A stretch of 64,000 nt of DNA, taken from positions 744,001-808,000 of the forward strand of contig NZ_MINI01000048.1 of NCBI RefSeq assembly GCF_002906855.1, in the 5' to 3' direction. Source of the DNA: Pseudomonas putida (GTDB lineage: Bacteria; Pseudomonadota; Gammaproteobacteria; Pseudomonadales; Pseudomonadaceae). The notes beneath the pieces are model-generated. The model saw only the letters and a program-made list of their open reading frames with translations, ran no database searches and was not told the origin of the DNA. Every line of letters starts with the position of its first letter. Position 1 is the stretch's first letter. A program made the translations under genes and the position numbers. Positions 26,122 to 35,032 of the stretch are shown here, piece by piece.

Positions 26122-27900
26122 ATGCGCCGCCTGTTTTTCCTGCTGTTCCTGCTGCTGGCCAGCCCTGCTTTCGCCTCTGGCCTGCTCGACAACCGCCCCA
26201 GCGCCACCCTCGGCGCCGCTTCGCTGTCCAACAATGCCGACTTCCTGCCGGTGCACGAGGCCTTCAAGCTCAGCCTGGTTCAGGCCGACGCGCAGACCCT
26301 CAAGCTGCGCTTCGTCGCCACCGACGGCTACTACCTGTACCGCCACCGCTTCCACTTCCGCACGGAACCGGCCGACATCGCCCTGGGCCCGCCGAACATC
26401 CCAAAGGGCGAAGCCAAGCACGACGAGTTCTTCGGCGACGTGGAGGTGTACCACGGCGTGCTCGACATCGAGATCCCACGCACCGACGCCCGCGCCTTCA
26501 CCCTGCTGGTGGGTTACCAGGGCTGCGCCGACAAGGGCCTGTGCTACCCGCCGGAAACCGAACGCCTGAGCATCGATGGCGAAGCGCCCGCTGCAGGTGC
26601 CGCCGTGCCTGCCAGCAACGAACAGGGCTGGAGCTGGAAGTCGCTGCTGCTGTTCTTCCTCGCCGGGGTCGGCCTGACCTTCACCCCTTGCGTGCTGCCG
26701 ATGCTGCCAATCCTCTCCGGCGTGGTCCTGCGTGGCCAGGTCGGTGGCCTGCGCGGCCTGGCCCTGTCGCTGGCCTACGTGCTGCCGATGGCGGCCAGCT
26801 TCGCCGTGCTAGGCGCACTGATGGGCCTGTTCGGCGCCGGCCTGAACCTGCAGGCACGCCTGCAGTCGGCCTGGGTACTGGTGCCTTTCGCGCTGTTCTT
26901 CGTGGTGTTCGCCCTGGCCATGTTCGGCCTGTTCGAGCTCAAGTTGCCGCAAGCCCTGAGCAACCGCCTGAACAACGTCGCCAACCACACCCGCAGCGGC
27001 TCGCTGCTCGGTGCGGCAGTGCTCGGCGTGCTCTCCAGCCTGCTGGTCTCGCCCTGTGTGTCGGCGCCACTGGCCGGCGCCTTGCTGTACATCAGCGCCA
27101 GCGGCGATGCCGTGGGCGGTGCGCTCAAGCTGTTCGCCCTGGGCCTGGGCATGGGCGCACCTTTGCTGCTGATTGCCACGGGGGGCGCCGCCTGGTTGCC
27201 GAAGAGCGGCCCTTGGCTGAACACCGTGAAAAACGCCATCGGCGTATTGCTGCTGGGCCTGGCCATCGGCCTGCTCAGCCGCGTGCTGCCAGGGCCGGCG
27301 ACCTTGCTGCTGGTCGGTTTCCTGGCGGCTGGCGTGGCGCTGTTCCTCGGCGCCCTGGAGTTCGTGGTCAAATCGCCACGCCAGCGCTTGGCACAATTGT
27401 TGGGCTTGGCGCTGCTGGTATATGCGCTGGCTTGCTGGTACGGCGCGCTCAGTGGCCAAGGTGACCCGCTGCGCCCACTGCCGCCCCCCGCCGCTGCAAC
27501 CGTCAGCGGTGCAGTGGCCAAGGCAGATGCCTGGCAAACCGTCACCACCCCGGCCGCACTGGACGCCGCCCTGGCCCAAGCCAAGGCCGCCGGCCAACCG
27601 GTGCTGCTGGACTGGTACGCCGACTGGTGTATCAGTTGCAAGGTGATCGAACACGAAGTGCTCAATGCACCGCAGGTTCAAGGGCAGTTGAGGGCCTTCA
27701 AGCTGCTGCGATTCGACATCACCGAAAGCAGCGCCGAACAACGCACGCTGCTCGACCGCTACCAGCTGTTCGGGCCACCAGCGCTGTTGTTCTTTGCGGC
27801 GAACGGCAGCGAAATGACCACCGATCGGGTGATTGGCGAGATAAACGCCGGGGAATTTGCACAGATTCTGACGCGCGTGCGCGGCAAACTCGGTCTATAA
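26122..27900 (+). CDS. dsbD: Thiol:disulfide interchange protein DsbD
   Basis: 592-residue inner-membrane reductant conduit that passes electrons from cytoplasmic thioredoxin to periplasmic thiol proteins. A signal peptide (about 1-19) precedes the periplasmic immunoglobulin-like domain with C135 and C141 (GCADKGLC). Eight hydrophobic helices follow, with membrane cysteines C190 (FTPCVLPM) and C312 (VSPCVSAP). The C-terminal thioredoxin domain has WCISC (C503, C506). I chose the ATG at 26122 because the signal peptide begins there; the in-frame upstream sequence runs into a REP element. It needs partners such as DsbC/CcmG encoded elsewhere. Confidence 0.95.
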   Translation: MRRLFFLLFLLLASPAFASGLLDNRPSATLGAASLSNNADFLPVHEAFKLSLVQADAQTLKLRFVATDGYYLYRHRFHFRTEPADIALGPPNIPKGEAKHDEFFGDVEVYHGVLDIEIPRTDARAFTLLVGYQGCADKGLCYPPETERLSIDGEAPAAGAAVPASNEQGWSWKSLLLFFLAGVGLTFTPCVLPMLPILSGVVLRGQVGGLRGLALSLAYVLPMAASFAVLGALMGLFGAGLNLQARLQSAWVLVPFALFFVVFALAMFGLFELKLPQALSNRLNNVANHTRSGSLLGAAVLGVLSSLLVSPCVSAPLAGALLYISASGDAVGGALKLFALGLGMGAPLLLIATGGAAWLPKSGPWLNTVKNAIGVLLLGLAIGLLSRVLPGPATLLLVGFLAAGVALFLGALEFVVKSPRQRLAQLLGLALLVYALACWYGALSGQGDPLRPLPPPAAATVSGAVAKADAWQTVTTPAALDAALAQAKAAGQPVLLDWYADWCISCKVIEHEVLNAPQVQGQLRAFKLLRFDITESSAEQRTLLDRYQLFGPPALLFFAANGSEMTTDRVIGEINAGEFAQILTRVRGKLGL

Positions 27901-28079
27901 CTTCCCGCGTGCCGGGAAATTTCCCCCAATGAGTGACCAGATTTCATTATTTGGTCACATACTTCGCGCGAACCTCGGGCAACGTGCTGGCTATTGCCGG
28001 GAACTGGACACTTGCCGTCGCTTTGCGGCACACTCGCCGCGCTGTGTCGAATTGCCCTACAAATCCAAGGAATCCGCAG

Positions 28080-28532
28080 ATGGCAACCCTACTGGTGCTT
28101 CACGGCCCCAACCTGAACCTGCTCGGGACTCGCGAACCGGGCCACTACGGCGCCGTGACCCTGGCCCAGATCAACCAGGACCTGGAGCAGCGCGCCCGCG
28201 CCGCCGGCCACCATCTGCAGTACCTGCAGAGCAATGCCGAGTACGAACTCATCGATCGTATTCATGCCGCACGCAACGAGGGTGTGGACTTCATCCTGAT
28301 CAATCCGGCTGCTTTCACCCATACAAGCGTCGCATTACGTGACGCATTGCTCGCGGTGAGCATCCCATTCATCGAAGTGCACCTGTCCAACGTGCACAAA
28401 CGCGAACCGTTCCGTCACCACTCCTACTTTTCCGATGTTGCCGTAGGAGTGATCTGCGGCCTGGGCGCCAGCGGTTATCGTCTGGCTCTGGAGTCTGCAC
28501 TGGAACAACTGGCTGCCAACGCACAGCCCTGA
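28080..28532 (+). CDS. aroQ: Type II 3-dehydroquinate dehydratase
   Basis: 150-residue enzyme converting 3-dehydroquinate to 3-dehydroshikimate in the shikimate pathway. Signatures are LVLHGPNLNLLGTREPGHYG with the catalytic Tyr region, INPAAFTHTSVALRDAL, and EVHLSNVHKREPFRHHSYFS. The ATG at 28080 gives the usual type II length; a longer opening in this frame is non-coding leader. It lies just upstream of accB-accC, the common order in Pseudomonas and relatives, although a hairpin separates them. Confidence 0.95.
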   Translation: MATLLVLHGPNLNLLGTREPGHYGAVTLAQINQDLEQRARAAGHHLQYLQSNAEYELIDRIHAARNEGVDFILINPAAFTHTSVALRDALLAVSIPFIEVHLSNVHKREPFRHHSYFSDVAVGVICGLGASGYRLALESALEQLAANAQP

Positions 28533-28539
28533 TAACGAA

Positions 28540-28565
28540 AACCCTGGCCTCAGTGGGCCGGGGTT
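28540..28565 (+). terminator. Hairpin between aroQ and accB
   Basis: AACCCTGGCC (28540-28549) pairs with GGCCGGGGTT (28556-28565) with one G:T-type mismatch around a six-base loop. There is no T-run immediately after it, so it may be a weak terminator or attenuator for the acc genes. Confidence 0.55.
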
Positions 28566-28632
28566 AGAGAGAAACGTTCAGATACGTTTTTAAATTTCGC
28601 CCCCTGACCGAACCTTTGGGAGTTGATGATTA

Positions 28633-29094
28633 ATGGATATCCGTAAAGTCAAGAAACTGATCGAGCTGCTGGAAGAGTCTGGCATCGACGAGCTGGAGAT
28701 CAAGGAAGGCGAAGAGTCGGTCCGTATCAGCCGCCACAGCAAGACCCCGGCCGCCCAGCAGTTCTACGCACCGGCACCAATGGCTGCCGCGCCTGCCGCT
28801 GCTCCGGTTGCCGCTGCCGCTGCGCCAGCCGCCGAAGCCGCTGCTGCGCCAGCCCTGAAAGGCACCGTGATCCGTTCGCCAATGGTCGGTACCTTCTACC
28901 GCAAGCCTTCGCCGACCTCGCCGAACTTCGCTGAAGTTGGCCAGAGCGTGAAGAAAGGCGACACCCTGTGCATCGTCGAAGCCATGAAGATGATGAACCA
29001 CATCGAAGCCGATGTTGGCGGTGTCATCGACGCCATCCTGGTGGAAGACGGCCAGCCGGTTGAGTTCGACCAGCCGCTGTTCACCATCGTTTGA
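28633..29094 (+). CDS. accB: Biotin carboxyl carrier protein of acetyl-CoA carboxylase
   Basis: 153-residue carrier that holds the biotin shuttled between AccC and the carboxyltransferase AccAD in the first step of fatty acid synthesis. An N-terminal helical/strand region (1-37) is followed by an Ala/Pro-rich flexible linker (about 38-76) and the biotinyl domain. The biotinylated lysine is K119 in EAMKMMNH, and the thumb loop SPMVGTFYRKPSP is present. GGGAG precedes the ATG at 28633 by about 11 bases. accC follows after 17 bases. Confidence 0.97.
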   Translation: MDIRKVKKLIELLEESGIDELEIKEGEESVRISRHSKTPAAQQFYAPAPMAAAPAAAPVAAAAAPAAEAAAAPALKGTVIRSPMVGTFYRKPSPTSPNFAEVGQSVKKGDTLCIVEAMKMMNHIEADVGGVIDAILVEDGQPVEFDQPLFTIV

Positions 29095-29111
29095 ATCGCG
29101 GAGAGCCAACG

Positions 29112-30467
29112 ATGTCTGGGAAGCTCGAAAAAGTCCTGATCGCCAACCGTGGGGAAATTGCCCTGCGGATCCTGCGTGCCTGCAAAGAGCTGGGCATCAA
29201 GACCGTCGCCGTGCACTCCACTGCCGACCGTGAACTGATGCACCTGGGCCTGGCAGACGAGTCGGTCTGCATCGGCCCTGCATCGTCCAAGGATTCCTAC
29301 CTGCACATCCCGGCGATCATCGCTGCCGCCGAAGTCACCGGCGCCACCGCGATCCACCCGGGTTACGGCTTCCTCGCGGAAAACGCCGATTTCGCCGAGC
29401 AGGTGGAAAAGTCCGGTTTCGCCTTCATCGGCCCGAAAGCCGACACCATTCGCCTGATGGGCGACAAGGTTTCGGCCAAGGACGCGATGATCAAGTCGGG
29501 CGTGCCAACCGTACCAGGCTCCGATGGCCCGCTGCCGGAAGACGAAGAGGTCGCCCTGGCGATCGCTCGTGACGTCGGCTACCCGGTGATCATCAAGGCC
29601 GCCGGTGGCGGTGGTGGTCGCGGCATGCGCGTGGTGCACAAGGAAGAGGACCTGATTTCCTCGGCCAAGCTCACCCGTACCGAAGCCGGTGCTGCCTTCG
29701 GCAACCCGATGGTCTACCTGGAGAAGTTCCTGACCAACCCACGTCACGTGGAAGTTCAGGTACTGTCCGACGGCCAGGGCAACGCCATCCACCTGGGCGA
29801 CCGCGACTGCTCGCTGCAGCGCCGCCACCAGAAGGTGCTGGAAGAAGCCCCGGCCCCGGGCATCGACGAGAAGGCCCGCCAGGAAGTCTACAAGCGCTGC
29901 GTCGATGCGTGCATCGAGATCGGCTACCGTGGTGCAGGTACTTTCGAGTTCCTGTACGAGAACGGCCGCTTCTACTTCATCGAGATGAACACCCGCGTGC
30001 AGGTTGAGCACCCGGTGTCGGAGATGGTCACTGGCATCGACATCGTCAAGGAGATGCTGAGCATCGCCGCTGGCAACAAGCTGTCGTTCCGCCAGGAAGA
30101 CGTGGTCATCCGTGGCCACTCGCTGGAGTGCCGGATCAACGCCGAAGACCCGAAGAAGTTCATTCCGAGCCCAGGCAAGGTGAAGCACTTCCACGCCCCG
30201 GGCGGCAACGGCGTACGCGTCGATTCGCACCTGTACAGCGGCTACTCGGTTCCGCCGAACTACGACTCGCTGATCGGCAAGCTGATCACCTACGGCAAGG
30301 ACCGCGATGAAGCCATGGCGCGCATGCGCAATGCCCTGGACGAAATCGTCGTCGACGGCATCAAGACCAACATCCCGCTGCACCGCGACCTGGTGCGTGA
30401 TGAAGGTTTCTGCAAAGGCGGCGTGAACATCCACTACCTCGAGCACAAACTGGCCAACCAGGAGTGA
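29112..30467 (+). CDS. accC: Biotin carboxylase of acetyl-CoA carboxylase
   Basis: 451-residue ATP-grasp enzyme that carboxylates biotin on AccB. Motifs: KVLIANRGEIALRI, IHPGYGFLAEN, the glycine-rich AAGGGGGRGMR lid, GDRDCSLQRRHQKV and the catalytic EMNTRVQVEHPVSE. I chose the ATG at 29112 because MSGKLEKVLIANRGE is the usual start; an in-frame ATG at 29091 lies within the accB end region. A strong terminator closes the operon 20 bases downstream. In P. aeruginosa accC is followed closely by prmA (recalled); here the aco operon lies between them. Confidence 0.97.
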   Translation: MSGKLEKVLIANRGEIALRILRACKELGIKTVAVHSTADRELMHLGLADESVCIGPASSKDSYLHIPAIIAAAEVTGATAIHPGYGFLAENADFAEQVEKSGFAFIGPKADTIRLMGDKVSAKDAMIKSGVPTVPGSDGPLPEDEEVALAIARDVGYPVIIKAAGGGGGRGMRVVHKEEDLISSAKLTRTEAGAAFGNPMVYLEKFLTNPRHVEVQVLSDGQGNAIHLGDRDCSLQRRHQKVLEEAPAPGIDEKARQEVYKRCVDACIEIGYRGAGTFEFLYENGRFYFIEMNTRVQVEHPVSEMVTGIDIVKEMLSIAAGNKLSFRQEDVVIRGHSLECRINAEDPKKFIPSPGKVKHFHAPGGNGVRVDSHLYSGYSVPPNYDSLIGKLITYGKDRDEAMARMRNALDEIVVDGIKTNIPLHRDLVRDEGFCKGGVNIHYLEHKLANQE

Positions 30468-30487
30468 TCGCGTTAGCGTGATGCACC

Positions 30488-30516
30488 AAAACCCCGGACT
30501 TGTTCCGGGGTTTTTT
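30488..30516 (+). terminator. Rho-independent terminator of accBC
   Basis: AAAACCCCGGA (30488-30498) pairs perfectly with TCCGGGGTTTT (30504-30514) around a five-base loop and runs into six T residues. Confidence 0.93.
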
Positions 30517-30546
30517 GTTGTCCGTCTTCAGGGATTTTGCGCCTGT

Positions 30547-30764
30547 GAGATCGAGCGCCGCCCGCGCGGCGCATCGCGAGCTGCTACGTCTGCTTTTGGC
30601 CAGTAACGCCTGTGGCAGATGCGCGCGACCGCCTCGTTGGTACGACGCGATAGTGTGCCGTGCACCAAGGCGTACGCGCGCAAATCCTCCAGGAATAATT
30701 GGCCCGAAACAAACGTAGGAGCGAGCGCAGCTCGCGATGCGCCGCGCGGGCGGCGCTCGGTCTC
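30547..30764. repeat. 218-bp imperfect palindrome between accC and acoR
   Basis: The outer 38 bases (30547-30584) match the reverse complement of 30727-30764 with a single mismatch. Complementarity continues patchily inward (GGCC, CCTG, GCGCGCG and GCCT blocks in register), so the entire segment is one imperfect palindrome. The arms contain GCCGCCCGCGCGGCGCATCGCGAGC, a motif I recall from dispersed Pseudomonas repeats. It fills most of the 335-base gap between accC and acoR together with the terminator. No gene is credible within it. Confidence 0.8.
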
Positions 30765-30802
30765 AAAGGCGCCGGAAATGTCGCGGCAAGCCCATGTCAG
30801 CC

Positions 30803-32665
30803 CTAACTCAATCCCCTCTTCATCCGCGGCATCTCGATCCGGTGCTCATGCACCCGCCGATACAAGGTCGCTCGCGATATCCCCAAAGCACGCGCCGCTT
30901 CCGCCGGTTTCCAGCGATGGCGGATCAGGGCATCGAGCAGCAACTGCCGAGCCGGGCTCGATACCCCGGCATCAGACACAGGTACGGCATCACCCCGCAC
31001 CTCCTGCGGCAAGTTCTCCAGGCACACTTGCCCGCCCTCATTGACCGCACAGGCATACCGCAGCACCTGCCGCAGCTGGCGCAAATTCCCCGGCCAGCGG
31101 TACACCAGCAGTGCCTGTAACGCATCGTCGGCCAGCACCACCTCAACCCCGCAAGCCTCGGCCTCCTCAGCCAGCAACTGATGAATCAGACCTAATCGAT
31201 CCTCCCGTTCCCTTAGCGGAGGCAACTCAAAGCGGGCATTGGCCAGACGGAAATACAGGTCCTCACGGAAACGCCCTTCCCTCACCATCCCCGCCAGGTC
31301 GCGGTGGGTCGCACAGATCACCTGGATATCCACCCGCTCCCGCCGCGCAGCGCCCAGCGGCGCCACTTCGCCTTCGGCCAGCACCCGCAGCAGGCGGGTC
31401 TGCAGGTGCAGCGGCATGTCACCGATTTCGTCGAGGAACAACGTGCCGCCATCAGCCTGCTGCAACAGCCCCTGCATGCCTTTGCTCGACGCACCGGTAA
31501 ACGCCCCGGCGACATAGCCGAACAGCTCGCTCTCGATCAGGCTCTCGGGGATAGCTGCACAGTTCAGCGTGACGAACGGCCCTTCACGGCGCTGGCTCTG
31601 TTGGTGCAGCTGACGCGCGAAGACCTCCTTGCCGGCACCGGTCTCGCCCTGCACCAGCACTGCCAGGCTGCAATCCTTGACCCTTGTGGCCAACCGCAAG
31701 TGCTGTTCGATGCGCGCATCCTGCGCTTGCTGCAAAGGTTGCGTCCGGTTCCGCCACTGGGGCGCGCTGACTCGCCCATACAACCCGCCCCAACCCGGCA
31801 GGCGCTGGGCCGAGGCCTCGTTGGCGCGGCGCAGCTGGGCCATGTCGAACAGCTCACCGATGTGTTCGGGCAAACGTCCGTGCCTTGCCAGCAAGCGCTC
31901 GCGGGCCAGGCTGTTGATCGCCTTCAGGCGGCCATCGGCATCCCAGGCCAGCAGGTAGTCGGGCTGGCTCTCCACATAACCCGGCGTGCCATGGGCGCGC
32001 ATCACCCAGTGGCCCTGGGCGCTATGCATGAAAAAGGCATTCTCGATCTCGCGCGCGGTCTGCTCCACCAGTTGCAGGATCAGGTGCTGGCTGCGGCGGT
32101 CGTCCGGTGATTGCAGGGCCGACACATCCAGCACGCCGAGCAGTTCGCCCTGTGGGTCGAATACCGGCGCCGCCGTGCAGGTCAGGCCGATGAAGGCGGC
32201 GCGAAAGTGATCGCGCTTGTGCACCGTGACCGGCGCCTTGCTGGTCAGTACCGCCGCCACGCCACAGGTGCCCTCTTCGCCCTCGGACCAGCAGGTACCC
32301 AGGTACAGGCCGGCCTTGCGGCAATCGTTGCGGATGGCCGATTCGACCCGGTAATCGATGGTGCGCCCCAAAGCATCGGTCAGCAGCACGCAATAGTCGG
32401 CGCCGCGCACCCGCGCATGCAGGCGAGCCACGGCATCGCTGGCAATGCGCAGGAACAGTTCGGCGCGTTCGCGGCATTCGTTGAGCAGGGTTTGGGACAG
32501 GATGCGCGGCCCCTGCTGGGACCCTGGGTCAAGACGGTACAGCTCCATGGAACGGCGCCATGAATCGAGGATCAGCGGCGGCACCGGCGCCTGGGGCAGG
32601 CGGTCGGCGTTCTTCAGCACCCGGCTGACGCAATCGACATGGGCTCGGGAGTTCGCGGCAAGCAT
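30803..32665 (-). CDS. acoR: Sigma-54-dependent acetoin catabolism activator
   Basis: 620-residue enhancer-binding protein. An N-terminal GAF-type sensory region (about 60-230, with GEEGTCGVAAVL) precedes the AAA+ domain, which has Walker A GETGAGKE, the sigma-54 contact loop GAFTGA and Walker B GTLFLDEIGD. A Fis-type HTH ends the protein (KPAEAARALGISRATLYRR). I chose the ATG at 32665, five bases after GGAGG. It is divergent from acoXABC across a 279-base region holding a sigma-54 promoter and two palindromes that fit its likely binding sites. Known AcoR proteins respond to acetoin or its metabolites. Confidence 0.94.
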   Translation of the reverse strand: MLAANSRAHVDCVSRVLKNADRLPQAPVPPLILDSWRRSMELYRLDPGSQQGPRILSQTLLNECRERAELFLRIASDAVARLHARVRGADYCVLLTDALGRTIDYRVESAIRNDCRKAGLYLGTCWSEGEEGTCGVAAVLTSKAPVTVHKRDHFRAAFIGLTCTAAPVFDPQGELLGVLDVSALQSPDDRRSQHLILQLVEQTAREIENAFFMHSAQGHWVMRAHGTPGYVESQPDYLLAWDADGRLKAINSLARERLLARHGRLPEHIGELFDMAQLRRANEASAQRLPGWGGLYGRVSAPQWRNRTQPLQQAQDARIEQHLRLATRVKDCSLAVLVQGETGAGKEVFARQLHQQSQRREGPFVTLNCAAIPESLIESELFGYVAGAFTGASSKGMQGLLQQADGGTLFLDEIGDMPLHLQTRLLRVLAEGEVAPLGAARRERVDIQVICATHRDLAGMVREGRFREDLYFRLANARFELPPLREREDRLGLIHQLLAEEAEACGVEVVLADDALQALLVYRWPGNLRQLRQVLRYACAVNEGGQVCLENLPQEVRGDAVPVSDAGVSSPARQLLLDALIRHRWKPAEAARALGISRATLYRRVHEHRIEMPRMKRGLS

Positions 32666-32758
32666 GGGGCCTCCGGTTCCTGTTTGTTCTTGTCGTTGTG
32701 CGGCCATTAAGCGCTTGTCGGCATGCCCCGCAAAGCGCTGTGTGATTACCGGTGAGCT

Positions 32759-32818
32759 TGAGACGCAACGTCTCAGCCTCCCGGCAAACGCCCGACGATG
32801 CTGGCACGCAGCGTCTCA
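32759..32818. promoter_or_regulatory. Two AcoR-type upstream activator sites
   Basis: TGAGACG-CAA-CGTCTCA at 32759-32775 is a perfect 7-bp inverted repeat with a 3-base centre. A second copy at 32802-32818 (TGGCACGCAGCGTCTCA) matches 14 of 17 positions. The copies start 43 bases apart, about four helical turns, and lie 80-140 bases before the sigma-54 promoter, the expected place for an enhancer. Confidence 0.75.
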
Positions 32819-32895
32819 GGCAATGGCCACCGCAGTCTTGCCGGATAGCCATTTAACCGCTCTGCAACGGCCCTTGCAGGGCACGCAAAGAAAAC

Positions 32896-32911
32896 TGGCA
32901 CCCACCTTGCT
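32896..32911 (+). promoter_or_regulatory. Sigma-54 promoter of acoXABC
   Basis: TGGCAC-CCACC-TTGCT places GG (32897) and GC (32909) exactly 12 bases apart, the -24/-12 spacing of RpoN promoters. It lies 34 bases before the acoX ATG. Confidence 0.85.
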
Positions 32912-32944
32912 CAAGCCTAGGCAAACAAGAACACGAGGTGTGCC

Positions 32945-34000
32945 ATGCCGCAGCCTGCCCCGACCATCGGGATCATTGCCAACCCTGCCTCCGGCCGCGA
33001 CCTGCGTCGCCTGACCAGCAACGCCGGGCTCTACTCCAGCACCGACAAGGCCTCGGTCATCCAGCGCCTGCTCGCCGCGTTTGGCGCCACCGGCGTCGCC
33101 GAGGTGCTGCTGCCCACCGACATGACCGGTATTGCTGCCGCCGTGCTCAAGGCCAGCCTCGGCCCCGTGGCGCAGGACCAGCACTGGCCGCGCCTGGAGC
33201 TGCTCGACCTGCCATTGACCCAGACTGTCAGCGACACCCGCCTGGCCACCCGGCAGATGGTCGAACGCGGCGTGGCGATGATCGCCGTGCTGGGCGGCGA
33301 CGGCACGCACAAGGCCGTGGCGGCCGAGGCTGGGGACACGCCCCTGCTCACCCTGTCCACCGGCACCAACAACGCCTTCCCCGAACTGCGCGAAGCCACC
33401 AGCGCAGGCCTCGCTGGCGGCTTGCTCGCTGGCGGCCGGGTACCAGCCAGTATCAGCCTGCGCCGCAACAAGCGGCTGCTGGTGAAGGTACCGCAGCAAC
33501 AGCTGTGCGAATGGGCGCTGGTCGAAGTGGCGGTGTCGCCGCAACGCTTCATCGGCGCTCGCGCACTGAGCCGCAGCGAAGACCTCAGCGAAATCTTCGC
33601 CTGCTTCGCCGAGCCCCACGCCATTGGCCTGTCCGCCCTCTGCGGGCTGTGGCAACCGGTGGCCCGCCAAGAACCCCACGGCGCCTGGGTACGGCTCAAC
33701 CCCGGTGCCGAACAGGCCCTGCTCGCCCCACTGGCCCCCGGCCTGCTGCAAGGCTGTGGCATCACCGCCAGTGGCACGCTCAGCCCGGGCGTGGCCCATC
33801 GCCTGAGCCTCACTGCCGGCACCCTGGCCCTGGATGGCGAGCGCGAGATCGAGTTCGCCGAACACGACACCCCGACCATCACCCTCGACCTGCAAGGCCC
33901 GTTAACCGTCGACGTCGAGGCCGTGCTGGCACATGCCGCCCGTCATCACCTGCTGGCCGTCCCGCGCGGCCATCGGCTGCACCCTGCAACCCCGTGTTGA
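32945..34000 (+). CDS. acoX: Acetoin catabolism protein X, NAD-kinase-like
   Basis: 351-residue protein of the ATP-NAD kinase superfamily. GIIANPASGRDLRR near the start and AVLGGDGTHKAV (diphosphate-binding GGDGT) with STGTNNAFP are the family signatures. It is first in the aco operon, with GAGG before the ATG. AcoX is regularly encoded with AcoABC, but its biochemical role is not established; it is not one of the dehydrogenase subunits. Expression should depend on sigma-54 and AcoR through the promoter just upstream. Confidence 0.93.
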   Translation: MPQPAPTIGIIANPASGRDLRRLTSNAGLYSSTDKASVIQRLLAAFGATGVAEVLLPTDMTGIAAAVLKASLGPVAQDQHWPRLELLDLPLTQTVSDTRLATRQMVERGVAMIAVLGGDGTHKAVAAEAGDTPLLTLSTGTNNAFPELREATSAGLAGGLLAGGRVPASISLRRNKRLLVKVPQQQLCEWALVEVAVSPQRFIGARALSRSEDLSEIFACFAEPHAIGLSALCGLWQPVARQEPHGAWVRLNPGAEQALLAPLAPGLLQGCGITASGTLSPGVAHRLSLTAGTLALDGEREIEFAEHDTPTITLDLQGPLTVDVEAVLAHAARHHLLAVPRGHRLHPATPC

Positions 34001-34022
34001 GACAACCCTGGAGAACAACAAG

Positions 34023-35000
34023 ATGTCCACTCACCTCAGTTCAGAGCAATTGCTGCATGCCTATGAAGTGATGCGCACCATCCGCGCCTTCGAAGAACGC
34101 CTGCACGTGGAGTTCGCCACCGGCGAAATACCCGGCTTCGTCCACCTGTATGCCGGTGAAGAAGCCTCAGCCGCCGGGGTCATGGCGCACCTGCGCGACA
34201 GCGATTGCATCGCCTCGACCCACCGCGGCCATGGCCACTGCATCGCCAAGGGCGTCGATGTGTACGGCATGATGGCCGAGATCTATGGCAAGAAGACCGG
34301 CGTGTGCGGCGGCAAGGGCGGTTCGATGCACATCGCCGACCTGGAAAAAGGCATGCTCGGTGCCAACGGCATCGTCGGTGCCGGCGCGCCACTGGTGGCC
34401 GGCGCCGCCCTGGCGGCCAAGATCAAGGGCAATGACAACGTGGCCGTGGCCTTCTTCGGTGACGGCGCTTCCAACGAAGGCGCGGTGTTCGAGGCGATGA
34501 ACCTGGCCTCGATCATGAACCTGCCGTGCATCTTCGTCGCCGAGAACAACGGCTACGCCGAAGCCACCGCCTCGACCTGGTCGGTGGCCTGCGACCACAT
34601 CGCCGACCGCGCCGCCGGTTTCGGCATGCCAGGCGTGACCATCGACGGCTTCGACTTCTTTGCCGTGCACGAGGCCGCTGGCGCCGCCATCGAGCGCGCC
34701 CGTTCCGGGCAAGGCCCGTCGCTGATCGAGGTCAAGCTGAGCCGCTACTACGGCCACTTCGAAGGCGACGCACAGACCTACCGCGCCCCTGACGAGGTGA
34801 AGAACCTGCGCGAATCCCGCGACTGCCTGCTGCAGTTCCGCAACAAGACCACCCGTGCCGGCCTGTTGCAGGCGGCACAACTGGACGCCATCGACGCCCG
34901 TGTCGACGATCTGATCGAAGACGCCGTGCGCCGCGCCAAATCCGATCCCAAGCCGCAGCCCGCCGACCTGCTCACCGACGTCTACGTCAGCTACCCCTGA
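34023..35000 (+). CDS. acoA: Acetoin dehydrogenase E1 alpha (TPP-dependent)
   Basis: 325-residue thiamine diphosphate enzyme subunit that, with AcoB, cleaves acetoin into acetaldehyde and an acetyl group passed to the lipoyl arm of AcoC. The TPP/metal motif is GDGASNEG starting at G146 and running to VAENNGY; GGKGGSMHIAD and SKYYGHFEGD-like SRYYGHFEGD also match E1 alpha. I chose the ATG at 34023, which follows GGAGAACAACAAG; a longer in-frame reading would overlap acoX. Order acoX-acoA-acoB-acoC is standard. Confidence 0.95.
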   Translation: MSTHLSSEQLLHAYEVMRTIRAFEERLHVEFATGEIPGFVHLYAGEEASAAGVMAHLRDSDCIASTHRGHGHCIAKGVDVYGMMAEIYGKKTGVCGGKGGSMHIADLEKGMLGANGIVGAGAPLVAGAALAAKIKGNDNVAVAFFGDGASNEGAVFEAMNLASIMNLPCIFVAENNGYAEATASTWSVACDHIADRAAGFGMPGVTIDGFDFFAVHEAAGAAIERARSGQGPSLIEVKLSRYYGHFEGDAQTYRAPDEVKNLRESRDCLLQFRNKTTRAGLLQAAQLDAIDARVDDLIEDAVRRAKSDPKPQPADLLTDVYVSYP

Positions 35001-35032
35001 GCCCGGACAACAAGAACAACAGGAGAACCACC

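Noticed and set aside
30500..30766. Two small open frames with similar RAAHREL peptides on opposite strands
   Set aside because: They are the two arms of the palindrome read on each strand, so the similarity reflects the repeat and not coding.
32801..32818. TGGCACG at 32802 as an alternative sigma-54 promoter
   Set aside because: No -12 element follows; the sequence is better explained as the weaker copy of the AcoR-type palindrome.
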